Below, in pieces: positions 35,271-43,667 of a stretch of DNA of 64,000 nt. The DNA comes from Bradyrhizobium sp. 186 (lineage in GTDB: Bacteria; Pseudomonadota; Alphaproteobacteria; Rhizobiales; Xanthobacteraceae): contig NZ_CP082164.1 in assembly GCF_023101685.1 (NCBI RefSeq), positions 4,464,001-4,528,000 on the forward strand. The letters run 5' to 3'. Both the position numbers and the translations under genes were made by a program. The first letter of the stretch is position 1. Every line of letters starts with the position of its first letter. Under the pieces are notes generated by a model. That model did not search any database, was not told the origin of the DNA, and saw only the letters and a list, made by a program, of their open reading frames with translations.

Positions 35271-36077
35271 ATGATCCCGGCCCCGTCAGGCGCAACACGG
35301 CTCTACGTCATCGTCGGCGATCCCATCGCGCAAGTGCGCTCGCCCGCGGGCATGACGGCGGCGTTTGCTGCGCGCGGTCATGACGGCATTCTCGTGCCGG
35401 TCCAGGTCTCGGTTGCGGACTTGCCGGATTTCCTCTCGGTGGCGACGCGGTTGAAAAACCTCGACGGCATCGTCGTCACCATCCCGCACAAATTCGCCTG
35501 CTATCAGGTCTGCGCGAGCGCGACCGAGCGAGCGCACTTCCTGCGCACGGTGAACCTGATGCGCCGTCGCGCCGACGGCTCGTGGCACGGCGACATGGTC
35601 GATGGCCTCGGCTTTGTCGGCGCCGCGCGGGCGAAGGGGATCGATCCTTGCGGCATGCGGGCGCTCCTCGTCGGCGCCGGCGGGGCGGGCTCGGCCATCG
35701 CGCTTGCGCTGATCGAGGCCGGCGTCGGCGAGCTCGCCATTCACGACAGCGCCGAAGAACGCCGCGACGCGCTGATCGGCCGGCTCAATGGACTCGGGAA
35801 AGCGCCTGTAAGGATCGGCACCGCGGACCCCGCCGGTTACGATTTCGTCGCCAATGCCACGCCGGCCGGGATGAAGGACGGCGATCCGCTGCCGGTCGAC
35901 GTCACGCGGCTGGCGCCGTCGGCCTATTGTGGCTGCGTGATCACCAGGCCCGAAATCTCCCCCTTCATTGCGGCGGCCCGGAAGCTCGGCTGCATCACTG
36001 CGACCGGTACGGACATGTACCAGCAGCATCAGAGCATCATGATGGATTTCCTGCTGGGGATGAACGGCGGACGGTAA
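35271..36077 (+). CDS. shikimate dehydrogenase-like protein
   Basis: A 268-residue AroE-family protein. The N-terminal substrate domain has VGDPIAQVRSP and GIVVTIPHKFACYQ (catalytic lysine in PHK), the NADP domain has LLVGAGGAGSAIALALIE, and the C-terminus has TGTDMYQQHQSIMMDFLLG. The usual serine of the shikimate-binding SxSP motif is replaced (VRSP), so it may use quinate or another hydroxy acid rather than be the housekeeping aroE. It follows the monooxygenase by five bases, which suggests a joint catabolic role. Start at 35271 avoids overlap with the upstream gene. Confidence 0.82.
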   Translation: MIPAPSGATRLYVIVGDPIAQVRSPAGMTAAFAARGHDGILVPVQVSVADLPDFLSVATRLKNLDGIVVTIPHKFACYQVCASATERAHFLRTVNLMRRRADGSWHGDMVDGLGFVGAARAKGIDPCGMRALLVGAGGAGSAIALALIEAGVGELAIHDSAEERRDALIGRLNGLGKAPVRIGTADPAGYDFVANATPAGMKDGDPLPVDVTRLAPSAYCGCVITRPEISPFIAAARKLGCITATGTDMYQQHQSIMMDFLLGMNGGR

Positions 36078-36202
36078 ACGGCCGTTCGATGTCAAGAGCG
36101 TTACCTGCATCGATTGGGCCCATCTGGGCTTGAGCGATCATGGCTGACGTAGGATCATGCGCCCGCGCGAGCCGGTCGCGCATCTCAGGGAGGGAACGCG
36201 CA

Positions 36203-37021
36203 ATGACCAAGGGCAGGACCGTTGCGACGGCCATGATCGGCGCGACCACGCTGCTGCTTTCCCTGGTGCCCGCGGCCGAGGCCGCGCAGTGCGGCAGCTC
36301 TCCAGCCGGGTTTGAAGGTTGGAAGCGTGAGTTCAGCGGGGAGGCGCAGGCCAAGGGCATCGGCCCGACCGCGCTCGCGGCGCTGATGCAGGCCAATTAC
36401 GCCAGTGCCACCGTTGCGGCCGATCGCGGCCAGCGCAGCTTTTCGCTGTCGCTCGATCAGTTCCTCGCCAAGCGCGGCGCCACCACCATTGTCGCGCGCG
36501 GCCGCTCCCTGAAGCAATCCCAGGCCGCCCTGTTCGCCTCGATCCAGCAGCGCTACGGCGTGCCGCCGGGACCGCTGATCGCGATCTGGGGCATGGAGAC
36601 CGGTTTCGGCAGCCAGCGCGGCAACCAGAACATGCTGTCGTCGATCGCAACGCTTGCCTATGACTGCCGCCGCCCTGAATTCTTCACCGACCAGCTCTAC
36701 GCCGCGCTAAAGCTGATCGACCGTGGCGCGCTGTCGGGGGCGACCCGCGGCTCGATGCACGGCGAGGTCGGCCAGACCCAGTTCATGCCCAAGAACATTC
36801 TGGCCTACGGCACCGGCAATCTCGAGGTCGCCGCCAACGCGCTGAACTCGACGGCGAATTTCCTCAAAGCCCATGGCTGGCGGGCGGGAGCCGGTTACCA
36901 GCCGGGCGAGCCGAATTTCGCCGCCATCGAGGCCTGGAATGCCGCCGGCGTCTATCAGAAGGCGATTGCGCTGATGGGGCGGCAGATCGACGAGGGTGGC
37001 GGCACGGCTGCGTCGAGGTGA
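36203..37021 (+). CDS. MltB-type lytic murein transglycosylase
   Basis: A 272-residue exported protein: signal peptide (residues 1-29, to AEAAQ), a helical region with FSLSLDQFLAKRG, the catalytic glutamate in IWGMETGFGSQRGNQN near residue 135, and HGEVGQTQFMPKNILAYGTG, all typical of family-3 (MltB) lytic transglycosylases. It cleaves peptidoglycan glycan strands with 1,6-anhydro ends in the periplasm. RBS AGGGAGGG precedes the ATG at 36203. No lipobox cysteine is present in the signal, so it should be soluble. Confidence 0.9.
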   Translation: MTKGRTVATAMIGATTLLLSLVPAAEAAQCGSSPAGFEGWKREFSGEAQAKGIGPTALAALMQANYASATVAADRGQRSFSLSLDQFLAKRGATTIVARGRSLKQSQAALFASIQQRYGVPPGPLIAIWGMETGFGSQRGNQNMLSSIATLAYDCRRPEFFTDQLYAALKLIDRGALSGATRGSMHGEVGQTQFMPKNILAYGTGNLEVAANALNSTANFLKAHGWRAGAGYQPGEPNFAAIEAWNAAGVYQKAIALMGRQIDEGGGTAASR

Positions 37022-37131
37022 GTCGCTCCGCAAGGTGTGACCGGCCGTATACGAGAAACTTGTTGCCGTCGGGAACTGTCGGCACGAGGATTGCTTTGAT
37101 CAGGGCAGGGCTGGGCATGAGGAGATTCAAC

Positions 37132-37353
37132 ATGGCTACCCAGATCGTGATGGACCAGAGCGGCGACACGCGTCACGAGTTTGATCCCGACAATGCCGAA
37201 GCGCTGGCGCGGGCCGAACAGCGTTTTCGGGAGCTGACCGGAGCCGGCTTTACCGCCGCCTTGCGAACCGGGCCCGGTGAGGTCACCCGTATCCGATCGT
37301 TCGACCCGACCGCGCATGAAACGCTGTTCTATCCCCGCCTGGTCGGCGGTTGA
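37132..37353 (+). CDS. small hypothetical protein
   Basis: A 73-residue acidic soluble protein starting MATQIVMDQSGDTRHEF. The central part (residues 20-55) is helix followed by strands with TGAGFTAALRTG. I recognise no named family. RBS GAGGAG lies before the ATG at 37132; an ATG five codons upstream is less likely. It is 12 bp from the next gene and should be co-transcribed with it. Confidence 0.7.
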   Translation: MATQIVMDQSGDTRHEFDPDNAEALARAEQRFRELTGAGFTAALRTGPGEVTRIRSFDPTAHETLFYPRLVGG

Positions 37354-37365
37354 TCTGAGCTGCTC

Positions 37366-37788
37366 ATGATCGCGGCAGCTTGGTTTCGCGCGCCGGCGCG
37401 AGCGCGCCTGCATGCGCTGCGCGAACTTTACCGGCGCTTTTTCGGCGAGAATACGCCGGACGCCCGCGGCCGCCGGCTGTTGTGCGAATGGCTGTCGCCC
37501 GCTCAGCGTGCGCAGTTCGAGCAGCACCGGCATTTCGATGTCATCGGCTGCGATACCGGCAAGCGGTATCGCATCCACTACGGCACCGCCGCCAACGTCC
37601 ATGAGATCGACGATGCCGGGATTGCGACGATGGGCTGGTGCTTCGTCCCGTCAGGCTTCCTCACGCCAGGCGACGTGATGCTGGCCCAGAAGATCGCGCT
37701 TGAGACCGACGAGAAGGCGGCGCTGACACTCGCCAACCGGTTTCCGCCGGCAACGCATTCAGAGCAGTTTTACCGGCGGCCGTTCTAG
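37366..37788 (+). CDS. hypothetical protein
   Basis: A 140-residue protein paired with the preceding small gene. Its order of motifs (EWLSPAQRAQFEQH, FDVIGCDTGKRYRI, NVHEIDDAG, PSGFLTPGDVMLAQKIALET) looks strongly constrained and like a small enzyme or binding domain, but I cannot assign a family with confidence. No signal peptide or membrane segment is present. Confidence 0.75.
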   Translation: MIAAAWFRAPARARLHALRELYRRFFGENTPDARGRRLLCEWLSPAQRAQFEQHRHFDVIGCDTGKRYRIHYGTAANVHEIDDAGIATMGWCFVPSGFLTPGDVMLAQKIALETDEKAALTLANRFPPATHSEQFYRRPF

Positions 37789-37812
37789 ATCAGCGCCGCC
37801 AGCGCCACTCGA

Positions 37813-37905
37813 TTAGAAATGCGTGGTGCGGAAAGCGTCCAGCGCGTGCGCCGCAAACACGCCGATACTGCAAAGGGCGAGCACGGCAGAGATCAGCTCG
37901 ATCAT
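37813..37905 (-). CDS. 30-residue single-TM peptide
   Basis: A 30-codon gene starting MIELISAVLALCSIGVF, which is one hydrophobic helix, and ending AFRTTHF. GGGAGGAAGAG lies directly before the ATG, a near-perfect ribosome-binding site. Its ATG overlaps the TGA of the upstream 27-codon frame, so the two are translationally coupled. Function unknown; a small membrane peptide acting on a larger complex is a reasonable guess. Confidence 0.6.
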   Translation of the reverse strand: MIELISAVLALCSIGVFAAHALDAFRTTHF

Positions 37906-37985
37906 AGCTCTTCCTCCCGCAGCGGATAAGCGACGAGATGCTGGCAGCAGGAATAATCCCAGATGAGGTCGAGGAAGAATTGCAT
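37902..37985 (-). CDS. 27-residue peptide with Cys-Cys, coupled to the TM peptide
   Basis: A 27-codon frame starting MQFFLDLIWDYSCCQH and ending in Glu-Glu-Glu-Leu. AGGGACGG lies about eight bases before the ATG. The aromatic/hydrophobic N-half and the Cys-Cys pair with an acidic tail are unusual. Its stop overlaps the next start in an ATGA arrangement; part of its role may be to bring ribosomes to the 30-residue peptide. Confidence 0.5.
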   Translation of the reverse strand: MQFFLDLIWDYSCCQHLVAYPLREEEL

Positions 37986-38175
37986 GGTGGCCGTCCCTGT
38001 CTGATTTTGACAACTAGATAACCGGCCATCTGTTTCAGGCGTGTTTCGTCGATTTGGAAAAGGGGTTTCGCGGGGAACCCTGGGCTGGTTTTGGCGGGAC
38101 AGACCCGCCGCCATTGTCCGTCCCTTTAGACGCCCGCGTCCGGCGGGCGGCACATCCATATTGCGAGGCAAAATA

Positions 38176-38622
38176 ATGGCACAGGTGGAGTGGTTCGACG
38201 ATCTCGCCGTTGGAATGCGCTTCAAATCCCCCGAGGTTCAGGTCACCGAGGCCGACATCAAGCGCTTCGCGGCCGAGTTCGATCCGCAGCCGATGCACCT
38301 CGACCACGAGGCCGCCAAGGAAACCCTGCTCAAGGGCCTTGCTGCGTCGGGATGGCACACCGCGGCGATTGCCATGAACCTTGCGATCCAGACCCGTCCC
38401 TTCGGTCCGCATCCGCTGATCGGCGCGGGCGTCGACGGCCTGCGCTGGGCAATTCCGGTGCGCCCCAATGACCGCCTCCACCTCGAAGGCGAGGTGATGA
38501 GCCTGACGCCGTCGAAATCGAAGCCGCAGGGTATCGCGCTGGTGAAATGGACGATGTTCAACCAGAACGGAGAGGAGGTTTACACCTTCACCCCGATTGC
38601 GATCGTGCCGCGGCGGGGGTAA
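38176..38622 (+). CDS. MaoC-like (R)-hydratase
   Basis: A 148-residue single hot-dog-fold protein. The hydratase-2 motif appears as FAAEFDPQPMHLDHEAA (catalytic Asp and His) followed by ASGWHTAAIAMNLA, and RPNDRLHLEGEV later. Such enzymes hydrate enoyl-CoA to (R)-3-hydroxyacyl-CoA, or act on mesaconyl-type CoA esters. The ATG at 38176 removes an Arg-rich 45-residue extension that has no support. It stands alone. Confidence 0.9.
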   Translation: MAQVEWFDDLAVGMRFKSPEVQVTEADIKRFAAEFDPQPMHLDHEAAKETLLKGLAASGWHTAAIAMNLAIQTRPFGPHPLIGAGVDGLRWAIPVRPNDRLHLEGEVMSLTPSKSKPQGIALVKWTMFNQNGEEVYTFTPIAIVPRRG

Positions 38623-38721
38623 CCCGAGCATCCTTCACCATAGGCGGTGGGCTTCCCGAAGCCCTTGCGGCCCGCCGGGAGAGATGGTCATCTCCGGTCG
38701 GGGAATACGCTGGAGGCTGAC

Positions 38722-38793
38722 ATGAAACGATTTCTTCTCGCCGCGTTGCTGCTCGCGGGCGCCTTGAAGTTCTGCGAGGAGAACCGGAAGTAA
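38722..38793 (+). CDS. 23-residue hydrophobic peptide
   Basis: A 23-codon frame beginning MKRFLLAALLLAGAL and ending in CEENRK, with GGAGG seven bases before the ATG. It resembles a signal-like or toxin-like hydrophobic peptide with one Cys. It could be a real small protein or a chance frame; only the RBS and the hydrophobic pattern support it. Confidence 0.4.
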   Translation: MKRFLLAALLLAGALKFCEENRK

Positions 38794-39276
38794 AGTCCCG
38801 ACGCCGGCTGCGAAGTCGACAAGACTTGCAGGACAAGATTGGGCAGCTGCGAGACGGCGCGTAACCCACGGCACACAGCTCGCCCGCCGTTCGCATTTAT
38901 CCTAGTCTTTGGCGAAAACGTCCAAGCCGCATCCTGCGGTTGACGTTACCCAAGGACAATGTTCGATACTTCAGCATCTCGCTGCAGCGTTTTTTCCTCG
39001 TCGAAGGCGCTCGCGGCGGGATTTTCCAATCCGTTCGTTCACTGACGCGCTTTCGAGGCGCTGGCGTGTCTATGCGGCACGCCAATTGGTTCAAACGAAA
39101 TCATCATTAGAAAGTTATCGCGAGTCATTCGATCGGATGACGCGATTTTACGCGTTCTCTTCTACGAGACGCCACAACGATCTCTTGTTCGACGCGTTCG
39201 ATCTTTGTGTGAAGCGACTCACAGCGAGCAGAAGTGAATCCCGTCAATCTCGCGTACAGGTTGAGAGAAGATTGTC
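38794..39276. other. region without a supported gene
   Basis: This 480-bp stretch is clearly lower in GC than its surroundings. A frame from a TTG at 38909 stays open to 39430, but its product is Arg/Ser-rich, lacks an RBS and overlaps a better candidate. The segment may hold promoter or regulatory RNA sequences for the small genes that follow. Confidence 0.4.
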
Positions 39277-39534
39277 ATGCGAACGGCGTCATCGAATTTG
39301 GCTGGCAAGTTCCGCGACATCTTCGATCGCGTCGCCGCGGCGTTCCGCGCGCAGCGCGCGATCGAGGCCCGACGCGCATTGCATCGTTATCGCCACTTGC
39401 TGGAGGAGCAACACGACACGTCGCCTTTGAATGAAATCATTCCCGTCTGCAACGAAGAGGATATTTTAGGACATGCCCACGGATCTGATGCGCGCGAGCG
39501 CGCCGCCGGCGACCCCACGTTCGAGCGCGCGTAA
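39277..39534 (+). CDS. small basic hypothetical protein
   Basis: An 85-residue soluble protein with a strongly helical, Arg/Ala-rich N-half (FRAQRAIEARRALHRYRHLL) and a polar C-half (EEDILGHAH and an Ala/Arg-rich end). GAGAGAAG lies before the ATG. I recognise no named domain. The last 62 bases overlap the start of the next frame, so one of the two starts may be misplaced. Confidence 0.55.
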   Translation: MRTASSNLAGKFRDIFDRVAAAFRAQRAIEARRALHRYRHLLEEQHDTSPLNEIIPVCNEEDILGHAHGSDARERAAGDPTFERA

Positions 39535-39712
39535 CGTCAATATCGTGGCGATGGCGCTCACCGCGGCGCTCGTCACTCTTCAGCTGGTCGGGTTGGCCAT
39601 GCTGCATCGCTCGCACGCGCAGCCGGTCTCGCCATCGCTGGTGAATTCGCACGATAGGGCGATTTGTACGGAGAGCGCCGACGTTCCCGCAGCGCAGACG
39701 CCCTACGACTGA
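39473..39712 (+). CDS. small single-TM hypothetical protein
   Basis: A 79-residue frame with one hydrophobic helix (NIVAMALTAALVTLQLVGLA) after about 22 polar residues, and a short exported tail with one Cys. It is in another frame from the preceding gene, overlapping by 62 bp; a start at the ATG at 39488 would shorten the overlap. No family is recognised. Confidence 0.45.
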   Translation: MPTDLMRASAPPATPRSSARNVNIVAMALTAALVTLQLVGLAMLHRSHAQPVSPSLVNSHDRAICTESADVPAAQTPYD

Positions 39713-39726
39713 CCGGAGAGTTCATC

Positions 39727-40455
39727 GTGCCGGATATCACAACCAGCATTCTGCTCAGCGTTGCCGTGTTTTCCGGAGCATTCGTCTCGGAGCTTTCCGG
39801 GTTCGCGTTCTCGGCCGTGGCGGGCGCGATCCTGCTGCGGGTGTTTCAGCCGCTGGAGGCCGTGCCGCTGATGATGGCGTGCAGCATCGGCGTGCAGGCC
39901 ACCAATCTGTGGGCGCTCCGGCACAACATTCGCTGGGAAGGCAGCCTGCTCCTGATCGTCGGCGGATTGATTGGCGTTCCCATCGCGGTTTCGCTGTTGC
40001 AGACCACCGATACGCATCTGCTCAGGCGCGGCTTCGGTATCGTTGTCACGCTGTACGCGGCCTACATGCTCCTGCGGCCGACGCTCGTAACTGCCGGCGA
40101 AACCGTCGGCCGGCACTGGGTCGCGCTGATCGGATTCGGGGGAGGGCTCGTCGGCGGCTTGACCGCCATGCCCGGTGCGATCCCGACGATCTGGTGCGAC
40201 ATGCGCGGCATGCCCAAAAGCGAGCAGCGCGGCCTGGTACATCCCTTCATCGCCGCGATGCAGCTCTTCGCAATCGTGCTGCTGGTCGGGCACCAGGGTC
40301 TGTCGTCGAAGGTCCTGGTCGATCTCGCGATCAGCCTGCCTGCGCTCTTTGCAGGATCCGCGCTCGGCGTCCTCGCCTTTCACCGGATCAACGAGACGGT
40401 CTTTCGCAAGACCGTGCTCGTTCTGCTGCTCCTGTCAGGCATTTCCCTGATCTAA
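39727..40455 (+). CDS. TSUP (TauE/SafE) family permease
   Basis: A 242-residue membrane protein with seven or eight hydrophobic segments and the TSUP glycine-rich repeats (SGFAFSAVAGAILL, GFGGGLVGGLTAMPGAIPT). The family moves sulfite, sulfoacetate or other organosulfur anions across the inner membrane. The start is GTG at 39727, with GGAGAG six bases before it. Its stop overlaps the end of the convergent RND gene by four bases. Confidence 0.88.
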   Translation: MPDITTSILLSVAVFSGAFVSELSGFAFSAVAGAILLRVFQPLEAVPLMMACSIGVQATNLWALRHNIRWEGSLLLIVGGLIGVPIAVSLLQTTDTHLLRRGFGIVVTLYAAYMLLRPTLVTAGETVGRHWVALIGFGGGLVGGLTAMPGAIPTIWCDMRGMPKSEQRGLVHPFIAAMQLFAIVLLVGHQGLSSKVLVDLAISLPALFAGSALGVLAFHRINETVFRKTVLVLLLLSGISLI

Positions 40456-43400
40456 TGTCCGAGACCTTGGACTGGGGCTGCGCTGGTATCGCCGCCGTGA
40501 TGCGTCAGCGGCTTCATGCCGGTGACGGTACGAAGCAGCACATAGAACACCGGCGTCAGGAACAGGCCGAACACGGTAACGCCGATCATGCCGGAGAACA
40601 CCGCCACGCCCATGGCGCGGCGCATCTCTGAGCCGGCCCCGGTCGAGAGCACCAGCGGCAAGACGCCCATGATGAACGCCATCGACGTCATCAGGATCGG
40701 ACGGAGCCGCAGCCGGCTTGCCTCGATCGCGGCCCGGATCGGCGTGCGCCCTGCAAATTCGAGCTCGCGCGCGAATTCGACGATCAGAATTGCGTTCTTG
40801 GCGGAGAGTCCCACCAGCACGATCAAGCCGATCTGGGTGAAGACGTTGTTGTCGCCCTTCGAGATCCAGACGCCGAACATCGCAGCTAACAGGCCCATCG
40901 GCACGATCATGATGATCGAGAGCGGCAGCGTCAGGCTCTCATAGAGCGCCGCCAGCACCAGGAACACGAGGAGGATGGCGAGCGGAAACACCCAGAGGCC
41001 GGAATTGCCCGCGATGAATTCCTGATAAGTCAGGTCGGTCCATTCGAAGGCAAAGCCGGGTGGTAGCACTTCTGCTGCGATCCGTGTCGCGACCTCCTGC
41101 GCCTGACCGGAGGAATAGCCGGGCGCAGCCGCGGCGTTGATGTCGGACGACAGGAAGCCGTTGTAGCGGATCGCACGCTCCGGACCGGCGCTCTGGCGGA
41201 TATTCATCAGCGCCGACAACGGCACCATGTCACCGGAGGACGAACGCACCTTCAATTGCCTGATGTCGTCGGCGCGCGCGCGGAACGGCGCGTCGGCCTG
41301 GACATAGACCGAATAGGTGCGGCCGAATTTGTTGAAGTCGTTGACGTAGTAGGAGCCCAGATAAATCTGGAGCGTGTTGAACACTTCCGTCACGGGCACT
41401 CCTAACTGGAGCGCCTTGGTGCGGTCGATGTCGGCGAAGAGCTGGGGAACGTTGACCTGGAAGCTCGAGAATACGCCGGCGATCTCCGGCGCCTTCTGCA
41501 TCGCCGTCATGAACGCTTTCGTCGCCTCATTCAGCGCCTCATAGCCGAGACCTGCACGATCCTCGATCTGCAGCTTGAAGCCGCCGATGGTGCCGAGTCC
41601 GTTGACCGGCGGCGGCGGAAACATGGCGATGAAGGCTTCCTGAATCCCGGAGTATTTCTTGTTGAGATCGGCCGCGATTGCGTTCCCGCTGAGTGCCGGA
41701 CCCTTGCGCTCCTCGAACGGTTTCAGCGTCGAGAACACGATGCCGGCGTTGGAGGAGTTGGTGAAGCCGGAGATCGACAGGCCCGGAAACGCGACCGAGC
41801 TCTCGACACCGGGCTGGGTCAGCGCGATGTCGCTCATCTTGCGGATCACGTCTTCGGTGCGGTCGAGCGTCGCTCCATCAGGCAGCCGCGAGAAGCCGAC
41901 CAGATATTGCTTGTCCTGGCCCGGCACGAATCCGCTCGGCACCTGCTGGAACAGAACCGCGGTGAGGCCGACCAGGACCACGTAAAGGCCCATCACGGCG
42001 GCCTTGCCCGAGATCACCTTGGTGACGGTGCCGCTGTAATTCTCCGAGGAACGGGTGAAGGCGCGGTTGAAGCCGCGGAAGAACCAGCCGAGCGCCTTGT
42101 CGAGGATTAGCGTCAGCCTGTCCTTCGGCTCGTTGTGGCCCTTGAGCAGCAGCGCCGACAGCGCCGGCGACAGCGTCAGCGAATTGACGGCGGAGATCAC
42201 GGTGGAGATCGCGATCGTCAGCGCGAACTGCTTGTAGAACTGACCGGTGAGGCCGGAGATGAAGGCGAGCGGCACGAACACCGCGATCAGCACCATCGCG
42301 ATCGCGATGATCGGGCCGGAGACTTCCCTCATCGCCTGGTAGGTAGCGTCGCGCGGGGACAGTCCACCCTCGATGTTGCGCTCGACGTTCTCGACCACGA
42401 CGATGGCGTCGTCGACGACGATGCCGATCGCGAGCACCAGGCCGAACAGGCTGAGCGCGTTGATGGAGAAGCCGAACACGTGCATCACGGCAAAGGTGCC
42501 GACGATCGAAACCGGCACGGCAAGCAGCGGAATGATCGAGGCGCGCCAGGTCTGGAGGAACAGGATCACGACCAGCACCACCAGCGCGATCGCCTCCAGC
42601 AACGTGTGGATCACCGCCTCAATCGAGGAGCGCACGAACTGGGTGGGGTCGTAGACGATCTGGTAGGACACGCCTTCCGGCATGTTCTTCTTGATCTCGG
42701 CCATGGTGGCGCGGACGTGATCGGAGATCTCGAGCGCGTTGGAGCCCGGCGCCTGGAAGATCGGGATCGCCACCGCCTGCTTGTTGTCGAGCAGCGAGCG
42801 CAGGCCGTATTCGGAGGCCCCGAGCTCGATGCGCGCGACGTCGCGCAGCCGCACCACCTCGCCACGCGAGCCGGTCTTGACCACGATGTCACCGAACTGC
42901 TCCTCGTTGGCAAGTCGGCCCTCGGCATTGACGGAGAGTTGCAGGTCGATGCCCTTGACGTTCGGGGAGGAGCCAACCACGCCGGCGGCGGCCTCGACAT
43001 TCTGCGCCTGGATCGACTTGACGATATCGCTCGCGGTCAGCCCATGCTCGGCGGCCTTCTGCGGATCGACCCAGACCCGCATCGAATAGTCGCCCGCGCC
43101 ATAGAGCTGGACGTCGCCGACACCGTCGATCCGCGCCAGCCGGTCCTTGACGTTGAGCACCGCGTAGTTGCGCAAATACGTCATGTCGTAGCGGTTGTTC
43201 GGCGACAGCAAGTGCACGACCATGGTGAGGTCGGGCGACGACTTCTTGGTGGTAATGCCGAGCTGGCGCACCACGGCGGGCAGGCGCGGCTCGGCCTGTT
43301 GCACGCGGTTCTGCACAAGCTGGGTCGCCTTGTCGGGATCGGTGCCGAGCCGGAACGTCACCGTCAGCGTCATCGCGCCGTCGGTGGTCGCCTGGCTCGA

Positions 43401-43640
43401 CATGTAGAGCATGTTCTCGACGCCGTTGATCTGCTCCTCGATCGGCGTCGCCACCGTTTCCGCGATCACCTTCGGATTGGCGCCGGGATAGGTCGCGCGC
43501 ACCAGGACCGACGGCGGCACGACGTCCGGATATTCCGAGATCGGCATCGCGAACAGTGAGATCAGGCCCGCGAGAAAGATCAAGACGGAGAGCACGCCGG
43601 CAAAAATCGGCCGGTCGATGAAGAATTTTGAGAGATTCAT
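40452..43640 (-). CDS. RND multidrug efflux permease (HAE-1, MexF-like)
   Basis: The 1062-residue inner-membrane pump has the full HAE-1 layout: TM1 in FIDRPIFAGVLSVLIFLAG, porter-domain motif ISEYPDVVPPSVLVRATYPG, the proton-relay aspartates in GIVVDDAIVVVENVER (TM4), and a second repeat with FPLAILLVFLVLAALYES. The N-terminal region is closest in pattern to MexF-type pumps. It forms a trimer that expels drugs or aromatic compounds, working with the adaptor encoded 27 bp upstream. No outer-membrane channel gene follows. Confidence 0.95.
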   Translation of the reverse strand: MNLSKFFIDRPIFAGVLSVLIFLAGLISLFAMPISEYPDVVPPSVLVRATYPGANPKVIAETVATPIEEQINGVENMLYMSSQATTDGAMTLTVTFRLGTDPDKATQLVQNRVQQAEPRLPAVVRQLGITTKKSSPDLTMVVHLLSPNNRYDMTYLRNYAVLNVKDRLARIDGVGDVQLYGAGDYSMRVWVDPQKAAEHGLTASDIVKSIQAQNVEAAAGVVGSSPNVKGIDLQLSVNAEGRLANEEQFGDIVVKTGSRGEVVRLRDVARIELGASEYGLRSLLDNKQAVAIPIFQAPGSNALEISDHVRATMAEIKKNMPEGVSYQIVYDPTQFVRSSIEAVIHTLLEAIALVVLVVILFLQTWRASIIPLLAVPVSIVGTFAVMHVFGFSINALSLFGLVLAIGIVVDDAIVVVENVERNIEGGLSPRDATYQAMREVSGPIIAIAMVLIAVFVPLAFISGLTGQFYKQFALTIAISTVISAVNSLTLSPALSALLLKGHNEPKDRLTLILDKALGWFFRGFNRAFTRSSENYSGTVTKVISGKAAVMGLYVVLVGLTAVLFQQVPSGFVPGQDKQYLVGFSRLPDGATLDRTEDVIRKMSDIALTQPGVESSVAFPGLSISGFTNSSNAGIVFSTLKPFEERKGPALSGNAIAADLNKKYSGIQEAFIAMFPPPPVNGLGTIGGFKLQIEDRAGLGYEALNEATKAFMTAMQKAPEIAGVFSSFQVNVPQLFADIDRTKALQLGVPVTEVFNTLQIYLGSYYVNDFNKFGRTYSVYVQADAPFRARADDIRQLKVRSSSGDMVPLSALMNIRQSAGPERAIRYNGFLSSDINAAAAPGYSSGQAQEVATRIAAEVLPPGFAFEWTDLTYQEFIAGNSGLWVFPLAILLVFLVLAALYESLTLPLSIIMIVPMGLLAAMFGVWISKGDNNVFTQIGLIVLVGLSAKNAILIVEFARELEFAGRTPIRAAIEASRLRLRPILMTSMAFIMGVLPLVLSTGAGSEMRRAMGVAVFSGMIGVTVFGLFLTPVFYVLLRTVTGMKPLTHHGGDTSAAPVQGLGH

Positions 43641-43667
43641 GACTTTGCCCCGAGCGCCAAGAGAAGC

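Noticed and set aside
37072..37097. GGAAC as possible EcfG promoter before the gene at 37132
   Set aside because: No GTT-type -10 occurs 16-18 bases downstream.
38909..39430. A 173-codon frame starting with TTG
   Set aside because: No RBS, a low-complexity Arg/Ser product, and overlap with the better-supported gene at 39277.
42135..43559. Long plus-strand frame opposite the RND permease
   Set aside because: It is a His/Asp/Arg-rich shadow of the GC-rich permease gene with no domain pattern or RBS.
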